DNA of 64,000 bases from Myxococcales bacterium (GTDB taxonomy: Bacteria > Myxococcota_A > UBA9042). The notes under the pieces were generated by a model. The model was not told the origin of the DNA. It did no database searches and saw only the letters and a program-made list of their open reading frames with translations. The translations under genes and the position numbers were made by a program. Shown here one piece after another: positions 43,742-51,613 of the stretch (its first letter is position 1; each line of letters opens with the position of its first letter). The DNA lies in assembly GCA_947491025.1 (NCBI GenBank), contig CANLIC010000008.1:62001-126000 (forward strand), given 5' to 3'.

Positions 43742-45969
43742 GCGCCGCGTTGCCGCCACCGGCGCCGTCTTCGCCGGGCCACGAAGACCAGGAGCTCGAG
43801 AGGAGCGCGATGCCGTTCCGCCAGCACCTGGTGGAGCTGCGGTCGCGGATGCTGCAGGCCTCGATCGGCTTGGCGGTCGGCTTTTTCATCGCTTGGAGCT
43901 TCCACGTCGAGCTCTTTGAGCTGCTGTCGGCGCCTATCCGCGACGCGATGGCGGACAACGGTCTGTTCGCGATCAAGGCTTTGCAGATCACCGAGAGCAT
44001 CTCGGTCTACATGCGCCTGTCGCTGGTCGGCGGCCTCTTCTTGGCCAGCCCGTGGGTGTTCTGGCAGATCTGGGCCTTCGTCGCGCCGGGCCTGTTGCGC
44101 AGCGAGAAGCGGCTCGCCGTGCCGATCTTGACGGCGTCGGTGCTGTTCTTCTTCGCTGGGGCGGCCTTCTGCTACTTCGTCGTCCTGCCCTTCATGACCG
44201 ACTTCTTGATCAAGATGACCATCGAGGCCGACGGGCTGACCCTGGAGCCGACCCTCCAGAGCACGACCAGCTACGCGCTGTGGCTGCTCCTCGCGTTCGG
44301 GCTGGTCTTCGAGCTGCCGGTTTTCATGTACTTTCTGACAGCGCTCGAGCTGACGACGGCGCGCTCGCTGCTCGCCTTCTATCGGTATTGGGTGGTGATT
44401 GCCGCGATCATCGGCGCGCTGCTGACGCCAACGCCCGACCCGATCAACCAGCTGCTGATGAGCGGCCCGCTGGTCGTGTTGTACGGACTCGGCATCGCCA
44501 TCGCCTGGGTCGTGGAGCTCGATCGCCGGAGCGGTCGCCCCTTGCCGGTCCGCGGCGCGCTGGCGCTCCTCTCGCTGCTGCTGGTGGCCGGCTGGGCTGG
44601 CGCGCGTCAGGTCGACGCCACCCGGCGCCGTGAGCCGCTCGCCGATGTGCCGCGCGACGCTGTCCAGCTCGTCGGGGTGCACACGCCGACGCTCGACAAG
44701 CTGCAGCAGCTGGCTGCCGGCGACACTGGCGCCCAGGGCCTCGGCGCGCTCAGTCTCGTGCCCGGGCTGAAGCTGACGGTCGAGGGCCCTCAGCTCTACC
44801 TCGTGCGCTTGGCCGAGGGTGTGGTGCTCATCGTCCCTATGAAGGGGGCCGACGCCGTGCCTGACCAGGTGGCGACCGCGTTGCGCACCAGCCGGCTGCA
44901 GCACGCCGGGGGCCCATCGACGGTGTTCACGCTGCGCGGCGAGCCGCGGCGGCTCCGAATCACGGCGCCTCAGCCCGATCTGCTCTGGGTGGGCCACGAG
45001 ACCGCGGTTGCGGCGCTGGCCGCAGTCCGGGCTGGCGATCGCCCAGCGCTCAAGGACGACGTGCACTTCGCCGAGCGGCTGGAGGAGCTGCGCGCAAGCG
45101 GCCCGCTGTGGGCATTGACGTTGGCTGAGGCTGGGGTGGCCGGCTGGCTCCCTGGCGCCGCGCTGGCCGATCGGGTGCAGCGCGCGAGCGCCTGGATCGA
45201 CGAGGACGGCGGCCGCGTGCAGCTGCGCCTGGAGTGCCGCAGCGACGCCGACGCCCGCAGCGTGCGTGACCGACTCGCGGTCTGGCTCGCCGAGCTTCGC
45301 GACGCTCAGCAGCAAGCGCCCGCTGGCGGCGCCGACGCAGAGCGCCTGGACCTCGTGACGCGGCGCCTCGCGGCGGTTGCGGGCCTCTTGGCCCGGGTCG
45401 GCGAGTCGGCGGCGCGGGCGCTACCCGACGGCAGCAGCGAGGCGCTGACCCTGCTGGCCGCTGCGAACGACGCCAGCCGCCTGAGCCGCGAGCTGCGCGG
45501 GCCCGCGCCCGCTCGCTCCGCCGTACCGGCCAACGCGCTGGCGCGCCTCGGCTCGCCGCCCCAGGTCGGTGAGGTCATGCTGCGCGGCGCGACCCTGACC
45601 TGGCGCGTGGAGGGTCAACCCGCCACCTTGCTGGCTGCACTGCTTGCGCCCTCACGCGAGGCGATCGACGGCTCGGCGGCGGCAGCGGCGCTGCAAGGCG
45701 GAGTGCAGCCGCCCGAGGCGATGGCGCCCGAGTCGCCCCAAGTCGAGGCCGGTGGCAACGAAGGGCCCGAAGCAGCGGCAGCAGCGGCGGCAGCTGCGGC
45801 CGGGGCGGCAGCGGCGGCAGCGGCGGCAGCGGCCCCCCCCGCTGCGATGGCAGCGCCGCCGGCGGAGCCGGGCATCGGAACGCCGCCGGAGCCGGGCCGC
45901 CTGCCGCAACCGGAAGGGGCTCCACCGCCGGCGCCTTTCCCGGGCGCAGCGCCGACCGTGGCGCCCTAG
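43738..45969 (+). CDS. tatC: TatC with a seventh membrane helix and a large C-terminal domain
   Basis: Signal-receptor subunit of the Tat translocase. Residues 25-268 form a normal TatC: MPFRQHLVELRSRML at the first cytoplasmic face, six membrane helices, and conserved FWQIWAFVAPGLLRSEKR and LTPTPDPINQLLM. Unusually, a seventh hydrophobic helix (about 273-290, RGALALLSLLLVAGWAGA) follows, then about 450 further residues. In ordinary TatC both ends are cytoplasmic, so the added helix would place this extension in the periplasm. The extension is mixed alpha/beta to about residue 660 (for example GPSTVFTLRGEPRRLRI), then poly-Ala and Pro-rich. It is not a family I can name. The GTG start is coupled to tatB. 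No frameshift or internal stop separates the two parts. Confidence 0.85.
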   Translation: MSAALPPPAPSSPGHEDQELERSAMPFRQHLVELRSRMLQASIGLAVGFFIAWSFHVELFELLSAPIRDAMADNGLFAIKALQITESISVYMRLSLVGGLFLASPWVFWQIWAFVAPGLLRSEKRLAVPILTASVLFFFAGAAFCYFVVLPFMTDFLIKMTIEADGLTLEPTLQSTTSYALWLLLAFGLVFELPVFMYFLTALELTTARSLLAFYRYWVVIAAIIGALLTPTPDPINQLLMSGPLVVLYGLGIAIAWVVELDRRSGRPLPVRGALALLSLLLVAGWAGARQVDATRRREPLADVPRDAVQLVGVHTPTLDKLQQLAAGDTGAQGLGALSLVPGLKLTVEGPQLYLVRLAEGVVLIVPMKGADAVPDQVATALRTSRLQHAGGPSTVFTLRGEPRRLRITAPQPDLLWVGHETAVAALAAVRAGDRPALKDDVHFAERLEELRASGPLWALTLAEAGVAGWLPGAALADRVQRASAWIDEDGGRVQLRLECRSDADARSVRDRLAVWLAELRDAQQQAPAGGADAERLDLVTRRLAAVAGLLARVGESAARALPDGSSEALTLLAAANDASRLSRELRGPAPARSAVPANALARLGSPPQVGEVMLRGATLTWRVEGQPATLLAALLAPSREAIDGSAAAAALQGGVQPPEAMAPESPQVEAGGNEGPEAAAAAAAAAAGAAAAAAAAAAPPAAMAAPPAEPGIGTPPEPGRLPQPEGAPPPAPFPGAAPTVAP

Positions 45970-46030
45970 TCGCTTCCGCGAGACCGTCCATCGAAGGGCC
46001 CGACGTCGCCGTTGGCTTGGCGACGTTGAA

Positions 46031-46963
46031 TCAGGCTTGCAGGTACCAGCGCACAGCGCGGCGCAGGCCCTCTTGGAAGTCCACCGCCGCACGATAGCCC
46101 AGGTCGCGCTTGGCAGCGGCGATGTCGGCCTGGCTGTGGCGGATGTCGCCGGCGCGCGGCGGCCCGAACTCGGGCTCGATCGCGGTCCCGAGGACGGTGT
46201 TGATGCCCGCGACCAGGTCGAGCAGCGTGTAGCGCCCTCCGAGGGCGATGTTGTAGACGCGGCCGGGCGCGGCCTCCGCCGTCAGCGCCAGCAGATTGGC
46301 TTCGACGACGTTATCGATGTAGCAGAAGTCGCGGGACTGCATGCCGTCGCCGAAAATTCTGGGCCGCTCTCCCCGGGCCATGCCGGTGACAAAGCGGGGG
46401 ATGACCGCAGCGTAGTCGGAGTCGGGCGACTGCCTTGGCCCGAACACGTTGAAATAGCGCAATGCGACGGTCTCAAGGCCGTACACCTGGTGCCAAACCT
46501 TGCAATAGTACTCGCCAAAAAGCTTGGCGGCTCCGTAAGGCGACATCGGCTGCGGCGCCATCGTCTCAACCTTGGGCAGCACCGCGGTCTCGCCATAGGC
46601 CGATGAAGAGGCAGCGTAGACCAAGCGCCGCACGCCGAGGGCGCGTGCCGCCTCGAGCACCTGGAAGGTGCCGTGGACATTGACGTCGTGGCTTGCGCCG
46701 GGGTCAGCCACCGATCGCGACACCGAGGGCAGAGCGGCCTGATGGAGGACCGCTTCGCAGCCCTCCATCGCGGCGCGGACGGTCGCAGCGTCGCGGATGT
46801 CGCCGCGTACGAGACGCACGTCGTGCTCAATCCCCTGCAGGTTGACGAGCCTGCCCGAGGACAAATCGTCGAGGATGACCACCGCGTCGCCCCGGGCGAG
46901 CAACGCGTGCGCTAGGTTGCTTCCAATGAAGCCGGCGCCGCCGGTGATGAGGATCTTCGCCAC
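46031..46963 (-). CDS. UDP-sugar 4-epimerase (WbpP/TviC-like extended SDR)
   Basis: NAD-dependent extended short-chain dehydrogenase of 310 residues. The Rossmann motif is TGGAGFIG (7-14); catalytic residues are S121 region (YAASSSAYG) and Y143xxxK147. The stretch HQAALPSVSRSVADPGASHDVNVHGT is of the kind seen in UDP-N-acetylhexosamine 4-epimerases such as WbpP and TviC, rather than GalE. The start at ATG 46963 lies just before MAKILITGG. It stands alone between tatC and rho, but a WbpA-like dehydrogenase occurs about 15 kb away; together these enzymes make UDP-GalNAcA-type precursors in other bacteria. The substrate here is inferred. Confidence 0.85.
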   Translation of the reverse strand: MAKILITGGAGFIGSNLAHALLARGDAVVILDDLSSGRLVNLQGIEHDVRLVRGDIRDAATVRAAMEGCEAVLHQAALPSVSRSVADPGASHDVNVHGTFQVLEAARALGVRRLVYAASSSAYGETAVLPKVETMAPQPMSPYGAAKLFGEYYCKVWHQVYGLETVALRYFNVFGPRQSPDSDYAAVIPRFVTGMARGERPRIFGDGMQSRDFCYIDNVVEANLLALTAEAAPGRVYNIALGGRYTLLDLVAGINTVLGTAIEPEFGPPRAGDIRHSQADIAAAKRDLGYRAAVDFQEGLRRAVRWYLQA

Positions 46964-47029
46964 GTCGTCCCTCGCGTCAAGATCGCGGCCATGCGCCTAC
47001 GCGATGGGGAGGCGCCGAGCTGCGCCCGA

Positions 47030-48277
47030 TCAGTGGTTCATGTCGTCGAGGAATTCCTGGTTGCTGCGGTACTTGCGCACCTTGTCGAGCAGGAACTCCA
47101 TCGAGTCGACGACGTTGAGCGGGTGCAAGAGTTGGCGGAGCAAGTAGACCCGGTTCAGCGTCCGCTCATCCATCAGCAAATCTTCCTTGCGCGTGCCAGA
47201 CTTGTTGATGTCGAGGCAGGGGAAGATTCGCTTCTCCATCAGCTTGCGGTCGAGGTGGATTTCGCAGTTGCCGGTGCCCTTGAACTCTTCGAAGATCACC
47301 TCGTCCATGCGCGAGCCGGTGTCGACCAGCGCCGTGCCGATGATGGTGAGGCTGCCGCCCTCTTCGATGTTGCGGGCCGCGCCAAAGAAGCGCTTGGGCT
47401 TGTGCAGGGCGTTGCTGTCGACGCCACCGGACAGGATCTTGCCACTCGGCGGCACAACGGTGTTGTACGCGCGGGCGAGGCGGGTGATCGAGTCGAGCAA
47501 GATCACCACGTCGCGACCATGCTCGACGAGGCGCTTGGCCTTCTCGATGACCATCTCGGCGACCTGCACGTGGCGGCTGGCCGGCTCGTCGAAGGTCGAC
47601 GAGATGACCTCGCCCTGAACGGTGCGCTGCATGTCGGTCACTTCTTCGGGCCGCTCGTCGATGAGCAGCACGATGAGGTAAACCTCCTTGTGGTTGGCGG
47701 CGACCGCGTGCGCGATCTCCTGCAGCAGTACGGTCTTGCCGGTACGCGGCGGAGCGACGATCAAGGTGCGCTGGCCCTTGCCCTGTGGGCAGAGCAGGTC
47801 GATGACGCGGGTCGTGAACGAGCGGCTGTCGTACTCCAGCGACAGACGCTCTTCGGGGTAGAGCGGCGTGAGGTTGTCGAACAAGATCTTGTTCTTGGCG
47901 CGCTCTGGCTCCTCGAAGTTGATCGAGTCGACCTTGAGCAGAGCGAAGTAGCGCTCGCCCTCGCGCGGCGGCCGGATCTCGCCAGCCACGGTGTCGCCGT
48001 TGCGCAGGCCGAAGCGGCGGATCTGGGATGGCGAGACGTAGATGTCGTCAGAACCAGGGAAGTAGTTGTAGTCGGGCGACCGCAAGAAGCCGTAGCCGTC
48101 GGGCAGGACCTGCAGCACGCCTTCGGCGAAGATCGCGCCTTCGCGGTTGGTTTGGGCCTGCAGCAAGGCAAAGATGAGGTCCTGCCGGTGCATGCCCGCG
48201 GGCTCTTCGATGCCGAGCTCGTTGCTCAGGTCCACCAGGTCGGCCATTCGCATGTGCTTAAGATCGTTCAAATTCAT
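47030..48277 (-). CDS. rho: Transcription termination factor Rho
   Basis: Hexameric RNA-dependent ATPase that ends transcription. It has 415 residues, near the E. coli length (419). The N-terminal helical domain begins [17 protein letters not shown]. The RNA-binding cold-shock-like fold contains [16 protein letters not shown] and [19 protein letters not shown]. Walker A is APPRTGKT (175-182), Walker B is [17 protein letters not shown], the Q-loop/R-loop region is [26 protein letters not shown], and it ends in the usual NQEFLDDMN. No large insertion is present, unlike Rho in some high-GC bacteria. The nearest good promoter is about 190 nt upstream, giving a long leader. Confidence 0.98.
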   Translation of the reverse strand: MNLNDLKHMRMADLVDLSNELGIEEPAGMHRQDLIFALLQAQTNREGAIFAEGVLQVLPDGYGFLRSPDYNYFPGSDDIYVSPSQIRRFGLRNGDTVAGEIRPPREGERYFALLKVDSINFEEPERAKNKILFDNLTPLYPEERLSLEYDSRSFTTRVIDLLCPQGKGQRTLIVAPPRTGKTVLLQEIAHAVAANHKEVYLIVLLIDERPEEVTDMQRTVQGEVISSTFDEPASRHVQVAEMVIEKAKRLVEHGRDVVILLDSITRLARAYNTVVPPSGKILSGGVDSNALHKPKRFFGAARNIEEGGSLTIIGTALVDTGSRMDEVIFEEFKGTGNCEIHLDRKLMEKRIFPCLDINKSGTRKEDLLMDERTLNRVYLLRQLLHPLNVVDSMEFLLDKVRKYRSNQEFLDDMNH

Positions 48278-48471
48278 GCTAATACCATCTCACAGGCGCC
48301 GTAGATTGGAGTGGCGCGATGACGGCCTTCGGACCGGGGAGGACCGACGAACCGGGGGGAGCGGGGGGACAGCTAGCCGAACGGCCGCTGTGGCGGGGCC
48401 GGCAGCCTGTGACGATCCGTGCTCGTGGGCCGAGGGGCCGAAGTTGGATCGTCTTGGTGCCAGATGCGCGG

Positions 48472-48500
48472 AAGTTAGTGGCGTCCGGCCGCTTTGTCAA
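48472..48500 (-). promoter_or_regulatory. Promoter of rho (minus strand)
   Basis: On the minus strand: TTGACA (48500-48495), a 17-bp spacer, then TAACTT (48477-48472). The predicted start near 48465 gives a leader of about 188 nt before the rho ATG. I see no convincing gene between 48278 and 48547. Confidence 0.5.
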
Positions 48501-48547
48501 ACTGCGCAACCGCCGCGCGAGGGGCGAGGCGCGGCAGGCGGCGGGGC

Positions 48548-50362
48548 CTAGTCCTCGCGGTGAAGGCTGCAGGGCTCGTGGCAGACCGGCAGCCGCGCGC
48601 AGTCGAAGCGCAGGTGCTCATCGGGCGCCAATTGCTCGGCGACCACCGCCTCGATGGAGCCGGGTGGCAGCAACGCGGCCAGACGGCGGGCGATCTCGAG
48701 GAGCCTGGCGGTAGAACCCGAGAAATGCGAATCGATCCAGCGCATACGGTAGGCGAGCAGCCGCATCGACCGCGTCGGCACCGCCGCGATGTCGGTGTGC
48801 GAGGGCCGGGTCCACAGCCCGAGCCGCACCATCTCGCGCACCAGCCAGAACGCCGCAGTCGCCGGCGCGCCGCGCAACAAGCCCTGCTGCAAGGTGCCGA
48901 TGAGCATCTCGGATTGAGGCGTCTCCGTCAGCACGGTCGGCAGGTCGGGCCGAGCTGCCAGGGCGCGGCCGCCGATGACCGCGTCCAACAGCACTGCCCG
49001 CAGCTGCTGCGCCGCAACGTCAGGCGTGCCGAGCGCCCAGCGGACCACAACCTCGGCCAGCGTCTCGGGGCGCTCGTAGAGCATCGCCACCGGGCCCAAT
49101 CCGCCGGCGCGCTCGACCAGCAGCTCCGCCAGGGAACCATCCGGGCGGACCGCGTACAGGCGGGCCAGCAGCGCCGCCAAGAACAGGTGCCGCGCCGGCT
49201 CGTTGGCCGCCATCCGCGGCTCGAGGCCGAGCGCGACCAAGGAAGATCCCCCTGCTGCCACGCCGCGCTGGCGGCCCAGTTCGCGCAGCTGAGCGACGGC
49301 CTCGGCGGCGTCCACCGGCTCGCGCAGGCAGCCGACCTCGAGGCGCGCCTGCGCCACCCAGGTGCTCGGCGCGACGGTCGAGCGGTTGCGGAGGGGGGTG
49401 GCAGACCCGGCGGACCCTGTGGCCCCCGCGACGGCCGGCACCGCAGCGGCAGCGGCGCGGGCGCTGGTGGTTGCCGGCGCGGGCGCGTCTGCCCGGGCAG
49501 TGGTGGCGGCAGCGCTGCGCGACAGCGGCGGCGCGATCGGCGCGTCGGGCGCGTCGCCGGTGGGCTCCTGCAAGGCGTCGACGTAGCGGGCAAAGGTCGA
49601 CTCGTCCACCGGAGGCGCTTCGGGTGGCAGGTCGAGGCCCTCCTCGTCGGGCTCGGGATCGGCGGCCTTCGCGGCTGGGCGGCCTGGCGCCTTGGCGGCG
49701 GCGACAGGGGTGGCAGGGGCGGCCGGCGTAGGCGCAGCGACTGGCGCGGCGTCGCCTTCGCCGTCGTCGCCGTCTCCTGCGGCGGCTACCGCGGCCTCGT
49801 CCTCGAGGAATTCGTCAACGTCGACACCGCGCAGCCGCGGGACTGCCTCCTTGCCCAGATCGGTGAGGCCCCAGCGGATGCCGATGAGCTTGATGCGCCC
49901 GCTCGCGACAGCCCACTTGATCCATGCCTGGAAATCGGTGAGACGAAGATGCTTTCCCGGGTAGACGTAGCTGGTCAGCATTCGGTGCAGCTCATGCGTC
50001 GAATGCAGTCGCCCGCCGCCCTCGCTGTCGAGCGCCTCCAACACATATTTGCACAGCAGCGTGTTCTCGTCGTAGAGCCGCTTGTAGAGATGCGACTTCT
50101 GGCCCTCGGCGTCGTCGATGGCGAACATCTGGGTCGCCCACTTGCCCAGGCTGACCTTGCTGCCCTTGGTCTGGACGTCGACGAACTCCAGCGCCACCGG
50201 CACCGCCTCCTTGTCCCAAGCGCTCTGCTCGCGCAGCCACTCCCGCAGGTCCTTGGAGGAGGGCGCCGTCCGCTGGATGTGGCCAAATAGCTTGTTCACG
50301 AACGGGATCATCTCCTGCTCGCGCACCTCCGGGAAGCCCGCGTACTCGATCCGCTGCACCAT
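48548..50362 (-). CDS. Protein of unknown function, two helical domains joined by Ala/Pro linker
   Basis: A 604-residue protein I do not recognise. Residues 1-185 are a compact, well-conserved-looking domain (FPEVREQEMIPFVNKLFGHIQRT, then FQAWIKWAVASGRIKLIGIRWGLTDLGKEAVPRL), which ends like a winged helix. A low-complexity Ala/Pro/Asp/Glu linker covers about 190-335. The second domain (about 340-604) is helical (PARHLFLAALLARLYAV, QQLRAVLLDAVIGGRALAA) and ends in a Cys/His-containing tail (CARLPVCHEPCSLHRED) that could bind metal. GGGAGG lies about 7 bases before the ATG. No signal peptide is seen. It is upstream of rho on the same strand, 270 bp apart, with the rho promoter between. Confidence 0.68.
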   Translation of the reverse strand: MVQRIEYAGFPEVREQEMIPFVNKLFGHIQRTAPSSKDLREWLREQSAWDKEAVPVALEFVDVQTKGSKVSLGKWATQMFAIDDAEGQKSHLYKRLYDENTLLCKYVLEALDSEGGGRLHSTHELHRMLTSYVYPGKHLRLTDFQAWIKWAVASGRIKLIGIRWGLTDLGKEAVPRLRGVDVDEFLEDEAAVAAAGDGDDGEGDAAPVAAPTPAAPATPVAAAKAPGRPAAKAADPEPDEEGLDLPPEAPPVDESTFARYVDALQEPTGDAPDAPIAPPLSRSAAATTARADAPAPATTSARAAAAAVPAVAGATGSAGSATPLRNRSTVAPSTWVAQARLEVGCLREPVDAAEAVAQLRELGRQRGVAAGGSSLVALGLEPRMAANEPARHLFLAALLARLYAVRPDGSLAELLVERAGGLGPVAMLYERPETLAEVVVRWALGTPDVAAQQLRAVLLDAVIGGRALAARPDLPTVLTETPQSEMLIGTLQQGLLRGAPATAAFWLVREMVRLGLWTRPSHTDIAAVPTRSMRLLAYRMRWIDSHFSGSTARLLEIARRLAALLPPGSIEAVVAEQLAPDEHLRFDCARLPVCHEPCSLHRED

Positions 50363-50523
50363 CGTCGCGCCTCCCACCCGCTCGCTGCGGCCGGTCCGGA
50401 TGGTAGGTCCAGGCCCAGGGCTTGGCAATCTGCGGCGGCTCGGGCCTGGCGGAAGGCGGCGCGAAGTCCGCGAGGCGGCATGGGGCGGTGCCGTCGTGGC
50501 CATTGCCCCTGGCGGTGGCGCGG

Positions 50524-50552
50524 TTGACCCCGCCGCGCCAGTCCCCTACGAT
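50524..50552 (+). promoter_or_regulatory. Promoter of the PEGA-protein operon
   Basis: TTGACC, a 17-bp spacer, then TACGAT; predicted start near 50559, about 26 nt before the TTG start at 50585. The -10 is identical to that of lexA. Confidence 0.5.
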
Positions 50553-50584
50553 CCCGGACCGGGTCTCGGGCAGGAGGGCACGCG

Positions 50585-51613
50585 TTGAATTGGGGCGAAG
50601 CGAAGCCGGACGAAGTCGAGCGCCCCGTCGCTAGGTCCGCTCACGCGACCTTCATCGCAGCGCGTCGCCGTGGCGGTTGGGCGCTGCTGACGCTGGCCGC
50701 GCTCCTCGCCACTTCGACGTTGGCCAACCCAGCCTTTGCAGTGCGCAAACGCAATGACCGCGATCGCATCTGGGTGATGCGCGTGGAGAGCACGCAGCTC
50801 GACGACAGCGCGCGCAAGGACTTGACCCAGACGCTCAGCAACGCTGCCAATGCCTACAAGCACTTCGAGGTGATGACCTCCAAGGTCGACCCGGTCGAGG
50901 AGATGTTCGAGTTCGAGTGCACCGAGGCCGGCGTCGACTGCCTGACCAAGATCGGCCGCAAGCACAAGGTCGACAAGGTCATCTACTCCGAGGTGTCCAA
51001 GGACGGCGAGGGCAAGCTGGAGTGGTCGTTGCGGGTCGTGGGCTTGGAGCCTGTACCCCGGGTCGAGCAATCGACGCGGCACCTCATCGAGGGCCAAGAC
51101 GCGACCAAGATCGCAGAGAAGGCCCTGCTGGTGCTGGTCGGCCCAGTCGATCTGCCGAAGCGGGGCGACGCCTCGCTTGGGACGTTGGCGGTGCGTCTGG
51201 CCGGCGGCGGTGTCGCGCTGGTCTACGTCGACGACAATTTGCTCGGTCGCACCTCGGTGGGTGGCCTCACGGCCCAGCTGCCGGCCGGCCGCTACCGGCT
51301 GCGCGTCGTGCGAGCGGGCTACCGGGAGTTCCAGACGATCGTCGTGATCGCCGCCGAGAAGGCGACCGAGCTGGCGGTGGCGCTTGAGTTGGCCCCTGAG
51401 CCGACACGGCCGCCGCCCGGTGCCCCGACCAAGGACGATGGTGTGACCAGCAGCCCCTGGTTCTGGGTCGGCGTGGGCGCCGTTGCGCTTGCCGGCGCTG
51501 GCGTCGCGGCGTACCTGCTGACGCGCGGCGACGAAGCGCCCGAGATCGGCAAAGCGACCTTCACCTTTGACTCATCGACCGCGCATCTCGATCCCATTTT
51601 TGGTGCCCGATGA
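50585..51613 (+). CDS. PEGA-domain envelope protein
   Basis: A 342-residue predicted exported protein. A long basic n-region is followed by a hydrophobic helix ending ANPAFA (about residue 52), then an alpha/beta domain (about 58-185, WVMRVESTQLDDSARKDLTQTLSN and a Cys pair near 110-120) like those seen ahead of PEGA domains in myxobacteria. The PEGA domain is at about 199-256 (YVDDNLLGRTSVGGLTAQLPAGRYRLRVVRAGYREF). A second hydrophobic helix lies near 297-316 before a short tail. AGGAGGG is 5 bases before the TTG start. It overlaps the next gene by 4 bp. PEGA domains are surface-layer-like modules; the role is unknown. Confidence 0.78.
   Translation: MNWGEAKPDEVERPVARSAHATFIAARRRGGWALLTLAALLATSTLANPAFAVRKRNDRDRIWVMRVESTQLDDSARKDLTQTLSNAANAYKHFEVMTSKVDPVEEMFEFECTEAGVDCLTKIGRKHKVDKVIYSEVSKDGEGKLEWSLRVVGLEPVPRVEQSTRHLIEGQDATKIAEKALLVLVGPVDLPKRGDASLGTLAVRLAGGGVALVYVDDNLLGRTSVGGLTAQLPAGRYRLRVVRAGYREFQTIVVIAAEKATELAVALELAPEPTRPPPGAPTKDDGVTSSPWFWVGVGAVALAGAGVAAYLLTRGDEAPEIGKATFTFDSSTAHLDPIFGAR

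Noticed and set aside
43630..45315. A 561-codon minus-strand frame opposite tatC
   Set aside because: Gln/Arg/His-rich shadow of the TatC coding strand; TatC helices are unmistakable on the plus strand.
48279..48509. A 76-codon minus-strand frame in the rho leader
   Set aside because: Its start lies upstream of the predicted rho transcript start, and no ribosome site or conserved feature is seen.
48319..48714. A 131-codon plus-strand frame between rho and the unknown gene
   Set aside because: Pro/Arg/Gly-rich and overlapping the antisense of two minus-strand genes; no ribosome site, and it lies over the rho promoter and leader.
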